64,000 bases of DNA from Delta-02 sp964513565 (GTDB taxonomy: Bacteria; Desulfobacterota; Syntrophorhabdia; Syntrophorhabdales; Syntrophorhabdaceae). The DNA lies in assembly GCA_964513565.1 (NCBI GenBank), contig CAZENE010000001.1, positions 1-64,000 of the forward strand, in the 5' to 3' direction. Below the pieces are notes generated by a model. That model saw only the letters and a list, made by a program, of their open reading frames with translations, ran no database searches and was not told the DNA's origin. Positions 32,790 to 40,681 of the stretch are shown piece by piece; position 1 is the stretch's first letter; each line of letters begins with the position of its first letter. A program made the position numbers and the translations under genes.

Positions 32790-33833
32790 TCAAGGATCCC
32801 GGGAATCTTTCAGGATTCTGACCTCAATAAATTGAGGCACGGATTGACCCTGTGTAAGTTTTGTCCGGCTTTCCATCACGGGAGCGATCACGGCTATCCT
32901 GTTTTTCAACTCCGGCACAGATCCCGGGTCGATCAGGCAAGAAATGATCATCGAATCATTCTCCGTTCTCTCGCGAATCTCTTGAGCCGCCAGTATTGTC
33001 ATTATGCGGCGGGCCTTACTGGTGATGAGCGAAGGGTCTTCGGCTGTCACGGTAATGTGGTCCGGTTCCTCCTGCGATACCTCTGAGGACGCTATCGGGA
33101 ATTCGTCGAAGCCTTTTTCCTCCCGGGCCGGCATTCCCCTCATCTTAAACCGTTCGGTTCGTGCCCGCAAAGGAGGAGGTGCGGCCAGGCGTGGGTCTTC
33201 TTTGCCTATCGCTCCGAAAGCCGTGCTTTTTTCCATGGCCGGCGGTACGTCTCCATTCCCGGGACCTATACCGGATACATTGTCCTTATTGCCCGGGCCG
33301 GAAGACCCAGGCACGTCTTTTGCCGGCAGTGCCCCTGCCTTTCCGGCCGGCGGTGCAGGTTTTTTTTCTTTTAGCTCCGGCACCTCTTTAATTATCTCGC
33401 CCGCTCCCTGAGCGGTTCCGGCTTTATCCGAGAAATTGCCCGGCTCAAAGACCCGGGGTTCCTGTCGCCGCTGGCTGAGGTGGCCCATTTCGGGGGTGGT
33501 GGACCTGTAAATACATACCGATAAAACTGCGACGAAGATCATGGCGAGCGCCTGAATTGGGATCTTTACACGCAACGGCAAAAAGAACCGCCGGAACCAG
33601 TTTTTTGCTTCTTCTTTTTCGTGGATCCGGGACATTATTTTTTGAGTCAGCCAGAGCGGTGGTTCGATCTCATCGAGTCTTCCCAGGATATCTCTCGCTT
33701 TCTGCAGACTCTCAAGGGAATCCCGGCAATCACTGCATTCTGAGCAGTGTTCTTCGACCATATCTTTTTCTTCTTTTTGAAGAAAACCCTCAATATAGGC
33801 GTTGAGTTTTTCTTCAATATCGCTGCATTTCAT
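32790..33833 (-). CDS. Anti-sigma factor with zinc-finger (zf-HC2) domain
   Basis: A 347-residue membrane-spanning anti-sigma factor. The N-terminal zf-HC2 motif is EEHCSECSDCRDSL (H, C, C), and one transmembrane helix lies at about 92-113 (PIQALAMIFVAVLSVCIY). A proline/glycine-rich periplasmic linker and a C-terminal domain (DUF2275-like) with ITVTAEDP and EVRILKD follow. It is encoded directly after the sigma factor with a 4-base overlap. It should hold the sigma factor at the membrane until an envelope signal releases it. Confidence 0.82.
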   Translation of the reverse strand: MKCSDIEEKLNAYIEGFLQKEEKDMVEEHCSECSDCRDSLESLQKARDILGRLDEIEPPLWLTQKIMSRIHEKEEAKNWFRRFFLPLRVKIPIQALAMIFVAVLSVCIYRSTTPEMGHLSQRRQEPRVFEPGNFSDKAGTAQGAGEIIKEVPELKEKKPAPPAGKAGALPAKDVPGSSGPGNKDNVSGIGPGNGDVPPAMEKSTAFGAIGKEDPRLAAPPPLRARTERFKMRGMPAREEKGFDEFPIASSEVSQEEPDHITVTAEDPSLITSKARRIMTILAAQEIRERTENDSMIISCLIDPGSVPELKNRIAVIAPVMESRTKLTQGQSVPQFIEVRILKDSRDP

Positions 33834-34525
33834 CCCAAATCACCAAAAACCTTCCTGAAGCTTTCCCTGATAGCGCCGCGTGCGCGGGAAAGGCGGGATT
33901 TGACGGTGCCGTCCGGAAGTCCGAGCATAACGGTGATCTCCTCGTACGAAAAACCCTGGATATCCCGCAGTACGAGGATCTCCCGGTGATCCCTCTCGAG
34001 GCCGTTTATACAACTTTGAACTTTTTCCTGCATTTCTTTCTGAATAAGCACATCGATTACTGGCATATCGCCGGACGCCGGATCTATCGGTTTTTGATCG
34101 CTTCTCCCAGACCAATCGCCGTCGAGGCTTGCGGGTTCGTGATACGCCTTGCCGCTCGCCTGCCGTATCCGGTTCCGTGCATGATTGACCACGATACCGT
34201 AAAGCCAGGTCGAGAATTTTGCCTCACCGCGGAAGGTCTTTATAGCCCTGTAAGCCGACAGGAAAGAATCCTGTACAATATCCACGGAGTCATCATAATT
34301 TCCCGTCATACGGTAGGCTATATTGAACATTTTCTTTTGATGTCTCCTGACAAGGATCTCGAATGCCTGCGGTTCGCCTCCGATACACAGGGCGACGTAT
34401 CGAGAATCTTCATCAAGGTCATTTTCGCTCCTGTCTTCAGAATTAGACAGCCTGTCTGCAGATTTTGTTCCTTTCCGAAGAAGAAGGAGCGCCGGGCCAT
34501 TTCCTATGATCAATATGTTTTTCAT
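33830..34525 (-). CDS. ECF (RpoE-type) RNA polymerase sigma factor
   Basis: A 231-residue group 4 sigma factor. Region 2 shows FEILVRRHQKKMFNIAYRM and DIVQDSFLSAYRAIKTFRGEAKFSTWLYGIVVN; region 4 shows REILVLRDIQGFSYEEITVMLGLPDGTVKSRLSRAR. The 45-residue N-terminal extension is longer than usual; GGAGA before ATG 34525 supports it, but an internal start is possible. Paired with the zf-HC2 anti-sigma gene. Confidence 0.92.
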   Translation of the reverse strand: MKNILIIGNGPALLLLRKGTKSADRLSNSEDRSENDLDEDSRYVALCIGGEPQAFEILVRRHQKKMFNIAYRMTGNYDDSVDIVQDSFLSAYRAIKTFRGEAKFSTWLYGIVVNHARNRIRQASGKAYHEPASLDGDWSGRSDQKPIDPASGDMPVIDVLIQKEMQEKVQSCINGLERDHREILVLRDIQGFSYEEITVMLGLPDGTVKSRLSRARGAIRESFRKVFGDLG

Positions 34526-34655
34526 GTATTCTCCGATGTTTTACAGCAGCATAATCGGGATTGCAAAGGAAAAAAGAACTGACGTTCCGGCGAAAAACTT
34601 AAGGAACATTTTCTTTGACCGATGATATCTTTGAGGGCGGGACACTTCCCGGCCG

Positions 34656-35552
34656 ATGCGATGGTGGATTGTGATCACTGATTTTGCAAAAAGACTGGAA
34701 AACGTAATCAATTTTATTCCGCCGATCCCGGCGGTGATCATTGAACTCCTCAGGGCGCTTAACGACGAAAACACAAATATGGGTACTATTGCGCGGATCA
34801 TAGCAAAGGACCCGCCGATGAGCATGAATGTCCTTAAAGTAGCGAATTCGGCTTTTTACCGGCTCGCCAATAAGGTGTCCACCGTAGACTATGCGGTCAA
34901 CATGCTCGGCATCAAAGAGATCGGCATGATATGTGTTTCATGCGGGGCATACCGGGCTCTGAAACCTCGCGGTGATGCCGGCACGTTCGACCTGAAGGAA
35001 TTCTGGAAGCATTCGGTTGCGACCGGTGTTATCGCCCGCGCAATATGCAGGGAGCTTGCCATAGGCGACCAGCATACGATCTATTTTGGCGGGCTTCTGC
35101 ACGACATAGGCAAGATCGTTCTCGACCGGTTTGCCCATGAGGTGTACAAGATCGTTATACAGATCACACATGAGGAATGCGTGCCGATGATCGAAGCGGA
35201 GAAAAAGATAATGGGCGAATCTCATGACACCATCGGAGGCCTTATTATGGAGAGGTGGAAGTTCCCCTTTATCCTCGCCGATATTGCGAGATTTCACCAT
35301 AACATCCCGGCAAGCTCCGCCGAGGCCCTTCCCTCGGTCGCGGTCTGTGCCCTCGCAGACGAACTGGCGCGGCTGCAATTCTTCGGCTTCGGAGGGAATA
35401 AAGGAGGCGTTGTTCTCGAGGAGACGGATGCCTTCCGCATCCTTGCCGGGATATCGCCGGAGATAGCGAATATCGATATCTACAGGTTCGTGCAGGACCT
35501 CGAAATGCTCAATGATGAAATAGCCGATATGGAGAAGATATTGACAGGATGA
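34656..35552 (+). CDS. HDOD-domain signalling protein
   Basis: A 298-residue HDOD protein. The domain fills residues 10-210 with PPIPAVIIELLRALNDENT, IAKDPPMSMNVLKVANSAFY and FGGLLHDIGKIVLDRFAHE. HDOD proteins are non-catalytic HD relatives involved in regulation, motility and stress signalling. No GGDEF, EAL or receiver domain is attached. It is divergent from the ECF sigma gene with 130 bases between starts. A GTG five codons in (34671) is an alternative start. Confidence 0.85.
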   Translation: MRWWIVITDFAKRLENVINFIPPIPAVIIELLRALNDENTNMGTIARIIAKDPPMSMNVLKVANSAFYRLANKVSTVDYAVNMLGIKEIGMICVSCGAYRALKPRGDAGTFDLKEFWKHSVATGVIARAICRELAIGDQHTIYFGGLLHDIGKIVLDRFAHEVYKIVIQITHEECVPMIEAEKKIMGESHDTIGGLIMERWKFPFILADIARFHHNIPASSAEALPSVAVCALADELARLQFFGFGGNKGGVVLEETDAFRILAGISPEIANIDIYRFVQDLEMLNDEIADMEKILTG

Positions 35553-35600
35553 GTCGTCCTATGTTCTCCGTTAAAGATTCTCAATTTTAAATTATCCGAA

Positions 35601-35616
35601 ACGTAGAACGTAGAAC
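35601..35616. repeat. Heptamer-type intergenic repeat
   Basis: ACGTAGAACGTAGAAC, two perfect CGTAGAA units, lies 48 bases after the HDOD gene stop and just before a run of T. Confidence 0.5.
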
Positions 35617-35667
35617 ATTTTTTTACACCGTGTTATAATCCGCTAAAAAATACAGGAGACAATACCC

Positions 35668-36195
35668 ATGGGGACCCGGAAAGCAAAGACGCCCAGCTTC
35701 CGTTCATTGCTGTTACTTGCCAGCTTGTTATTCCTTTTTGCGTGCAACGTTTCCTATCTCGAAAAATTCGGGGAATTCGACACACGGCAGGGTAATTATG
35801 AAGAGGCGATAAAAGATTATACGGAAGCGATCCGTTATGCGCCGAAGGATCCGGTACCGCACGCCTCCCGGGGATATGTATATCAAAAAATGGGCAGGCA
35901 TGACGAGGCAATAGCGGATTACACGCAGGCTATCAAGCTTGACCCGGCTGACGGAGAATTGTATCTCCTTCGCGGTCATGCCTATTCATTGAAGGGGTGT
36001 GAAGACGAGGCAATTCTCGATTATTCCAGGGCCATCGGAATTGACCCCGGCAACGCCGACGCTTACTTCAATCGCGCCCAGGCTTACGAAGCCAGGAATA
36101 AGAGAGATAAGGCCGTAGAGGATTACCGGACGGCGGCCCGCCTGAAGCATCCCCGTGCGCAGGGTGTCCTGACGAGCAGAAAGATCTCCTGGTGA
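35668..36195 (+). CDS. TPR-repeat lipoprotein
   Basis: A 175-residue protein with a lipoprotein signal (SLLLLASLLFLFAC, lipidated Cys about residue 27) and three to four tetratricopeptide repeats (YEEAIKDYTEAIRYAPKD; HDEAIADYTQAIKLDPAD; EDEAILDYSRAIGIDPGN; RDKAVEDYRTAARL). It is a membrane-anchored protein-protein interaction module. A TATAAT lies at 35634-35639. The following VIT-VWA gene is 80 bases away and may be functionally linked. Confidence 0.82.
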   Translation: MGTRKAKTPSFRSLLLLASLLFLFACNVSYLEKFGEFDTRQGNYEEAIKDYTEAIRYAPKDPVPHASRGYVYQKMGRHDEAIADYTQAIKLDPADGELYLLRGHAYSLKGCEDEAILDYSRAIGIDPGNADAYFNRAQAYEARNKRDKAVEDYRTAARLKHPRAQGVLTSRKISW

Positions 36196-36275
36196 TCGTC
36201 ATTTTTCGGAACTTTTTCGTCTGCCGGTTGTCTTAACTGGAAGAATGAAATAGAGCTGTGAGGAGGACATCAACC

Positions 36276-38618
36276 ATGAAACGCGCTTCAGTTGCATTTG
36301 TCGTTTGTCTCGTGCTGTTATCTATCCTGTTCATTCCCGGTCTGTCTGATGCGCAAAAAAAGCCGGAAAATGAGGATGATAAAATCCTGTCGCCGTATTT
36401 TTTTGTCAAGAGCGGCGATTCCTCTCTCGATCAGATGCCCCTCAAGTCCACGTCCGCCATTGCCAATATTTCAGGTGTGATCGCGGACGTAACCGTTACG
36501 CAGGTTTATAAGAACGAAGGTAAGAAAACGCTCGAGGCGGTCTATGTTTTTCCGGCATCGACGAGGGCGGCCGTTTACGGCATGAAAATGGTCATCGGCA
36601 AGCGCGTCATTGAAGCAAAGATAAAAAAACGTGATGAGGCGTGTAAGGATTATGAAGATGCTAAAAAACAGGGCAAAAGCGCCTCTCTTCTTGAACAACA
36701 ACGACCAAACGTGTTTCAGATGAATGTCGCGAACATAATGCCTGGTGACGAGATACGTGTTGAATTGAAATATACGGAAGTTCTCGTGCCCGCTGACAAG
36801 GTATATGAATTCGTGTATCCGACCGTGGTCGGCCCCCGCTATGCCGGCAAACCGGCTTCTGGTGCCTTGCCTTCGGACAAATGGGTGCAGAATCCGTACC
36901 TTCATGAAGGCGAAAAAGCTCCGTTTGCCTTTGACATAATCGTAAATATCGCTGCAGGGATGCCGATCAAGGACCTCGCTTCATCATCGCACAAGGTCGA
37001 CACGGTCTTTAAAGGGCCGCAAAGCGCGAAGGTTAGCCTCAACAGGTCCGAAAAGAATGGCGGCAACAAGGATTATATCCTCCGTTATCGCCTCGCGGGG
37101 GACAAAATTGAGTCCGGCCTTCTTCTTTACGAGGGGGAAAAAGAGAATTTCTTTCTTTATATGCTCCAGCCCCCCCAAAAGGTAAAGTCCGCTCAGATCC
37201 CGGGCAGAGAATATATATTTGTCGTCGACGTCTCCGGGTCCATGTGGGGATTCCCGCTCGATACGTCGAAAAAGCTTCTTAAGGAGCTCATAGGCAATCT
37301 TCGCCCGAAAGACACGTTCAACGTGCTTCTCTTCTCGGGCGGCTCGCGCCTCATGTCAGACAGGTCGGTTCCTGCAACTAAAGAGAATATCGACAACGCG
37401 CTCAATGTCATCGGCAGACAACAGGGTGGCGGATCTACAGAGTTGCTGCCGGCCCTGAACCGCGTGCTCAAGCTCCCGAAGCTTGAAAATTATTCGCGGA
37501 ACATAATTGTGGTGACAGACGGCTATGTAATGGTCGAGGAAGAAGTGTTCGACCTTATTCGCGGCAATCTCAATGATGCGAATATGTTCGCCTTCGGGAT
37601 CGGGACATCCGTCAACCGCCACATAATCGAAGGCATGGCCCGCGTTGGGATGGGAGAGCCTTTTGTTATTACAAAACCTTCGGATGCCCCTGCACAGGCC
37701 GAAAAATTCCGTCAAATGATCGAATCTCCGGTATTAACAAAAGTGAAGGTAGCTTTCAAAGGGTTTTCAGCGTATGACGTCGAACCGCCTGCGATCCCCG
37801 ACGTCCTCTCGGCCCGTCCCGTCATCGTGTTCGGCAAATGGAAAGGCAAATCAGCAGGGACAATAACCGTTACCGGTGTGTCCGGAAGCGGTAAATTCTC
37901 TGAATGGATAAATGTTTCAACGGCAAAACCGGTAAAAGAGAATCTGGCGTTGCGTTATCTGTGGGCACGCCACCGTGTAATGCTCCTGTCCGATTATAAC
38001 AAGCTCCGTACCAATGACAAGCGCATCAGAGAGGTCACAGAGCTCGGACTCACCTATAATCTGCTCACCGCATATACCTCCTTCGTGGCCGTTGATAACA
38101 AGATACGCAAAACGGGTGATTCGACAACAGTAAATCAGCCTCTTCCCGTGTCGGAAGGCGTTTCCGACTACGCTGTAGGGGGAGGGATGATGAAGGCAAT
38201 GACGGCCCCCCCGCCTTACCCGGCGCAATATAACGCATCATCGCGTCTGGAAATGACAGTCAGAGAAAAATCCAGGCCGGGTACGTCGGATGTAAAAGGG
38301 TCCAGTGTTCCGAAGGCGTCTCTGGGAAATGTCCTCACGACCGGCGGGATAATAAAGCAATCTGCCGAAGCCACGATCAGGGGCAGCCTCCGCAATATCG
38401 GGGCATGTTTCGCCGGCAACACGGAGACTGTCGCCTATAGCGTGCGCCTCACCATAAATGCCGACGGCACCGTGAAAGCAGTTAAGATAAATACGAGGAC
38501 GCGTACAAATAGCGCGTGGGAAAAATGTGTCACAAATACTCTGAAAAAACTTGTATTTGCCTCAACGCGAGATAGCCGTGAAGCTTCAATAACGATCAGT
38601 GTAACTGTGACGCCGTAA
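36276..38618 (+). CDS. Secreted VIT-VWA domain protein with C-terminal PglI/AgmX-like domain
   Basis: A 780-residue exported protein with a signal peptide at residues 1-25. A VIT (inter-alpha-trypsin inhibitor) domain spans about 35-160 (KSTSAIANISGVIADVTVTQVYKNEGKKTLEAVYVFPAS region). A VWA domain spans about 310-480 with an intact MIDAS, DVSGSM (about 317-322). A C-terminal domain (about 690-780) reads GSLRNIGACFAG...YSVRLTINADGTVKAV, like the TonB-like PglI/AgmX domain. AGGAGG precedes ATG 36276; an in-frame GTG at 36258 is less likely. A role in surface or periplasmic assembly is suspected but undemonstrated. Confidence 0.82.
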   Translation: MKRASVAFVVCLVLLSILFIPGLSDAQKKPENEDDKILSPYFFVKSGDSSLDQMPLKSTSAIANISGVIADVTVTQVYKNEGKKTLEAVYVFPASTRAAVYGMKMVIGKRVIEAKIKKRDEACKDYEDAKKQGKSASLLEQQRPNVFQMNVANIMPGDEIRVELKYTEVLVPADKVYEFVYPTVVGPRYAGKPASGALPSDKWVQNPYLHEGEKAPFAFDIIVNIAAGMPIKDLASSSHKVDTVFKGPQSAKVSLNRSEKNGGNKDYILRYRLAGDKIESGLLLYEGEKENFFLYMLQPPQKVKSAQIPGREYIFVVDVSGSMWGFPLDTSKKLLKELIGNLRPKDTFNVLLFSGGSRLMSDRSVPATKENIDNALNVIGRQQGGGSTELLPALNRVLKLPKLENYSRNIIVVTDGYVMVEEEVFDLIRGNLNDANMFAFGIGTSVNRHIIEGMARVGMGEPFVITKPSDAPAQAEKFRQMIESPVLTKVKVAFKGFSAYDVEPPAIPDVLSARPVIVFGKWKGKSAGTITVTGVSGSGKFSEWINVSTAKPVKENLALRYLWARHRVMLLSDYNKLRTNDKRIREVTELGLTYNLLTAYTSFVAVDNKIRKTGDSTTVNQPLPVSEGVSDYAVGGGMMKAMTAPPPYPAQYNASSRLEMTVREKSRPGTSDVKGSSVPKASLGNVLTTGGIIKQSAEATIRGSLRNIGACFAGNTETVAYSVRLTINADGTVKAVKINTRTRTNSAWEKCVTNTLKKLVFASTRDSREASITISVTVTP

Positions 38619-38638
38619 ATGTATAGCCTGATAAATGC

Positions 38639-38672
38639 AAGGCCGGACGGAAACGCCCGGCCTTCTTTATTT
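38639..38672 (+). terminator. Intrinsic terminator after the VIT-VWA gene
   Basis: An 8-bp stem, AAGGCCGG (38639-38646) with CCGGCCTT (38657-38664), is followed by CTTTATTT. It lies 20 bases after the stop codon. Confidence 0.7.
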
Positions 38673-38708
38673 GCATTTGACCGTCCCGCCATGGTATTTT
38701 GTTACCGT

Positions 38709-39254
38709 ATGATCAAGGAATGGGAACTTCTCGAATCGAAAGTAGACAAAGATTACCGGGTCTTTCGGATACAGTCGGAGCTCGCGATGTCGCCGCGGAC
38801 AAAGAAGGTCGGCACTTTTTACACGATCGATACGCGGGATTGGGTAAATGTCATACCGGTCACACCGGAAGGCAAGATCGTAATGATCAGGCAATATCGG
38901 CATGGCTCCCGGGAAGTGACCCTTGAAATACCAGGCGGCCTTGTGGATGAAGAGGACCCAGGCGAAGCGGCCCGTCGTGAATTGCTCGAAGAAACGGGCT
39001 ATGCCGGAGACCTCGCGCAATCCCTCGGTTTCGTTAACCCGAATCCGGCGATCTTCAACAATAGGTGCCATACCTACCTGATAGAGAACGCCCTTGAAAT
39101 ATCGGAAAAGGCGCTCGATCCCGACGAGGATATAGAGGTGGTGCTTATGTCTCCTGCCGAGATACCGGGAATAATTGCGAGCGGTGGCATCAATCACTCC
39201 CTTGTGATCGTGGCGTTTCATTTTTATTTTATGAAAAAGCTTTACTTCCCCTGA
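38709..39254 (+). CDS. NUDIX hydrolase (ADP-sugar pyrophosphatase-like)
   Basis: A 181-residue Nudix hydrolase. The Nudix box (about residues 76-98) reads GGLVDEEDPGEAARRELLEE followed by TGY, matching GX5EX7REUXEEXGU. The preceding IRQYRHGSREVTLEIPGG is typical of ADP-ribose/ADP-sugar pyrophosphatases. ATG 38709 is chosen because the longer frame from 38619 runs through the terminator hairpin. It overlaps mobB at TGATG. Confidence 0.85.
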   Translation: MIKEWELLESKVDKDYRVFRIQSELAMSPRTKKVGTFYTIDTRDWVNVIPVTPEGKIVMIRQYRHGSREVTLEIPGGLVDEEDPGEAARRELLEETGYAGDLAQSLGFVNPNPAIFNNRCHTYLIENALEISEKALDPDEDIEVVLMSPAEIPGIIASGGINHSLVIVAFHFYFMKKLYFP

Positions 39255-39772
39255 TGTGTGCCAAAGCAAACATTCCCGTTATCGGATTTGCAGGACGCTC
39301 TAACAGTGGTAAAACGACCCTCGTCGAAAAGCTGATCTCCGGTTTCACGAAGCAGGGCCTGCGGATAGCTGTCATCAAGCATGTCCATCATGCTTTTGAT
39401 TTTGACGTGCCCGGAAAGGACACCTACAGGCATAAGAAGGCAGGAGCCGCAAGCGTGATCCTGGCCTCACGGGAAAGGCTGGCGATGGTTAAGGACACGC
39501 CGAAGGAGCTATCGCTCGAAGATATTATATCGCGCCATATTGACGGAGTGGACCTCATAATTGTCGAGGGATTCAAAAGGTCCCGCATTCCCAAGATAGA
39601 GGTTTACACTCATTTAAGCGGCGAACCTCCGCTGTGCATGTCGGGTGATGGCACATTCCTCGCTGTTGCAACGGATGATGATATCGATGTGCCTGTCCCG
39701 AAGTTCAAAAGGGATGATATAGGGGCAATAGCCGGGTTCGTATCGATGCATATACTTAAAAGAGGAAAATAA
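39254..39772 (+). CDS. mobB: Molybdopterin-guanine dinucleotide biosynthesis protein MobB
   Basis: A 172-residue P-loop GTPase helping MobA make the bis-MGD cofactor. Walker A is GRSNSGKTT; VIKHVHHAFDFDVPGKDTYR and DLIIVEGFKRSRIPKIEV are diagnostic. No mobA or other moa/moe gene is adjacent. It lies between a Nudix hydrolase and recO, all forward. Confidence 0.92.
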   Translation: MCAKANIPVIGFAGRSNSGKTTLVEKLISGFTKQGLRIAVIKHVHHAFDFDVPGKDTYRHKKAGAASVILASRERLAMVKDTPKELSLEDIISRHIDGVDLIIVEGFKRSRIPKIEVYTHLSGEPPLCMSGDGTFLAVATDDDIDVPVPKFKRDDIGAIAGFVSMHILKRGK

Positions 39773-39811
39773 GAATTATGTCCGCCATAAAGCGAGACGA
39801 GGAACTATCGG

Positions 39812-40549
39812 ATGTCTCTCCATAAGGACGAAGCTATAGTGCTCTCCAAACGTGCATATGGTGAATCGGACCGGATCATTCATCTTTTTACGATTCACGC
39901 CGGCAAGGTATCGGCTATTGCCAAGGGCGCGGTGAAAAGCCAGAAACGTTTTGCGAACACCCTTGAACCGTTCAATCATATCAGGGTCGAATACTTTGAA
40001 AAACACGGCCGGGGGATGGTCCGTATTGAAAATGCCGACCTCGTGTCGGGCAATAGCGGTATCGAGACCAGCATGAAGCGCATGTGCAGCGCTTCATATT
40101 TCACCGAATTCATTGACCGGATGACGCGCGAGAGAGAACCGCACGGCAGCCTTTTCCTGACTCTGAATGAATTCATAGGCCTTGTGCGGTCCAAGGATCC
40201 CGCTTATCCCGACATTCTCCACTATCAATTGAAAATGCTTGACATACTGGGATATCACCCTAATTTCGACACCTGTGTTTTCTGCGGTGTCGCGATCGAT
40301 GACGAGGAAAACGTATATTTCTCACGGGAGCGCGGGGGCATACTCTGTGGGCCATGCTCGAGGTTTTTACCCCACAGGAGATGGTCCCCCGGATTAATGC
40401 GGGGATTTCTCGATGTAAAAAAATTAATAAGCGGATTTCGGACACGGTCGCTCGAGCATGAGGCGCAGGAGCTGATGGAAAGCTTCATAACGTATCACGT
40501 CGACCTGGATTTCAAGTCATATAAGCTCCTGAAAACGATGGTTTTTTAG
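39812..40549 (+). CDS. recO: DNA repair protein RecO
   Basis: A 245-residue RecO with an N-terminal OB fold (EAIVLSKRAYGESDRIIHLFT, VSAIAKGAVKSQKRF) and a C-terminal zinc-binding part with CVFCG and GGILCGPC. RecO loads RecA onto SSB-coated single-stranded DNA with RecR. GAGGA precedes ATG 39812. It ends facing the reverse type IIG-like gene, with a TTACGTTTTACG repeat between them. Confidence 0.92.
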   Translation: MSLHKDEAIVLSKRAYGESDRIIHLFTIHAGKVSAIAKGAVKSQKRFANTLEPFNHIRVEYFEKHGRGMVRIENADLVSGNSGIETSMKRMCSASYFTEFIDRMTREREPHGSLFLTLNEFIGLVRSKDPAYPDILHYQLKMLDILGYHPNFDTCVFCGVAIDDEENVYFSRERGGILCGPCSRFLPHRRWSPGLMRGFLDVKKLISGFRTRSLEHEAQELMESFITYHVDLDFKSYKLLKTMVF

Positions 40550-40662
40550 ATCGTCAGTCGTAAGGGATCGCATCATTTCATGTTATTCGAGTTTAAGGCC
40601 AATATCATCCCCTTTCTGTTGCAGGGATAAGAAACAGGAAAAATGCCCAACGTGCTCACACA

Positions 40663-40681
40663 TTACGTTTTACGATTTTTT
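40663..40681. repeat. Heptamer-type repeat between convergent genes
   Basis: TTACGTTTTACGATTTTTT, the CGTAAAT-type unit, overlaps the last codons and stop of the 40670 gene and lies between convergent genes. Confidence 0.45.
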
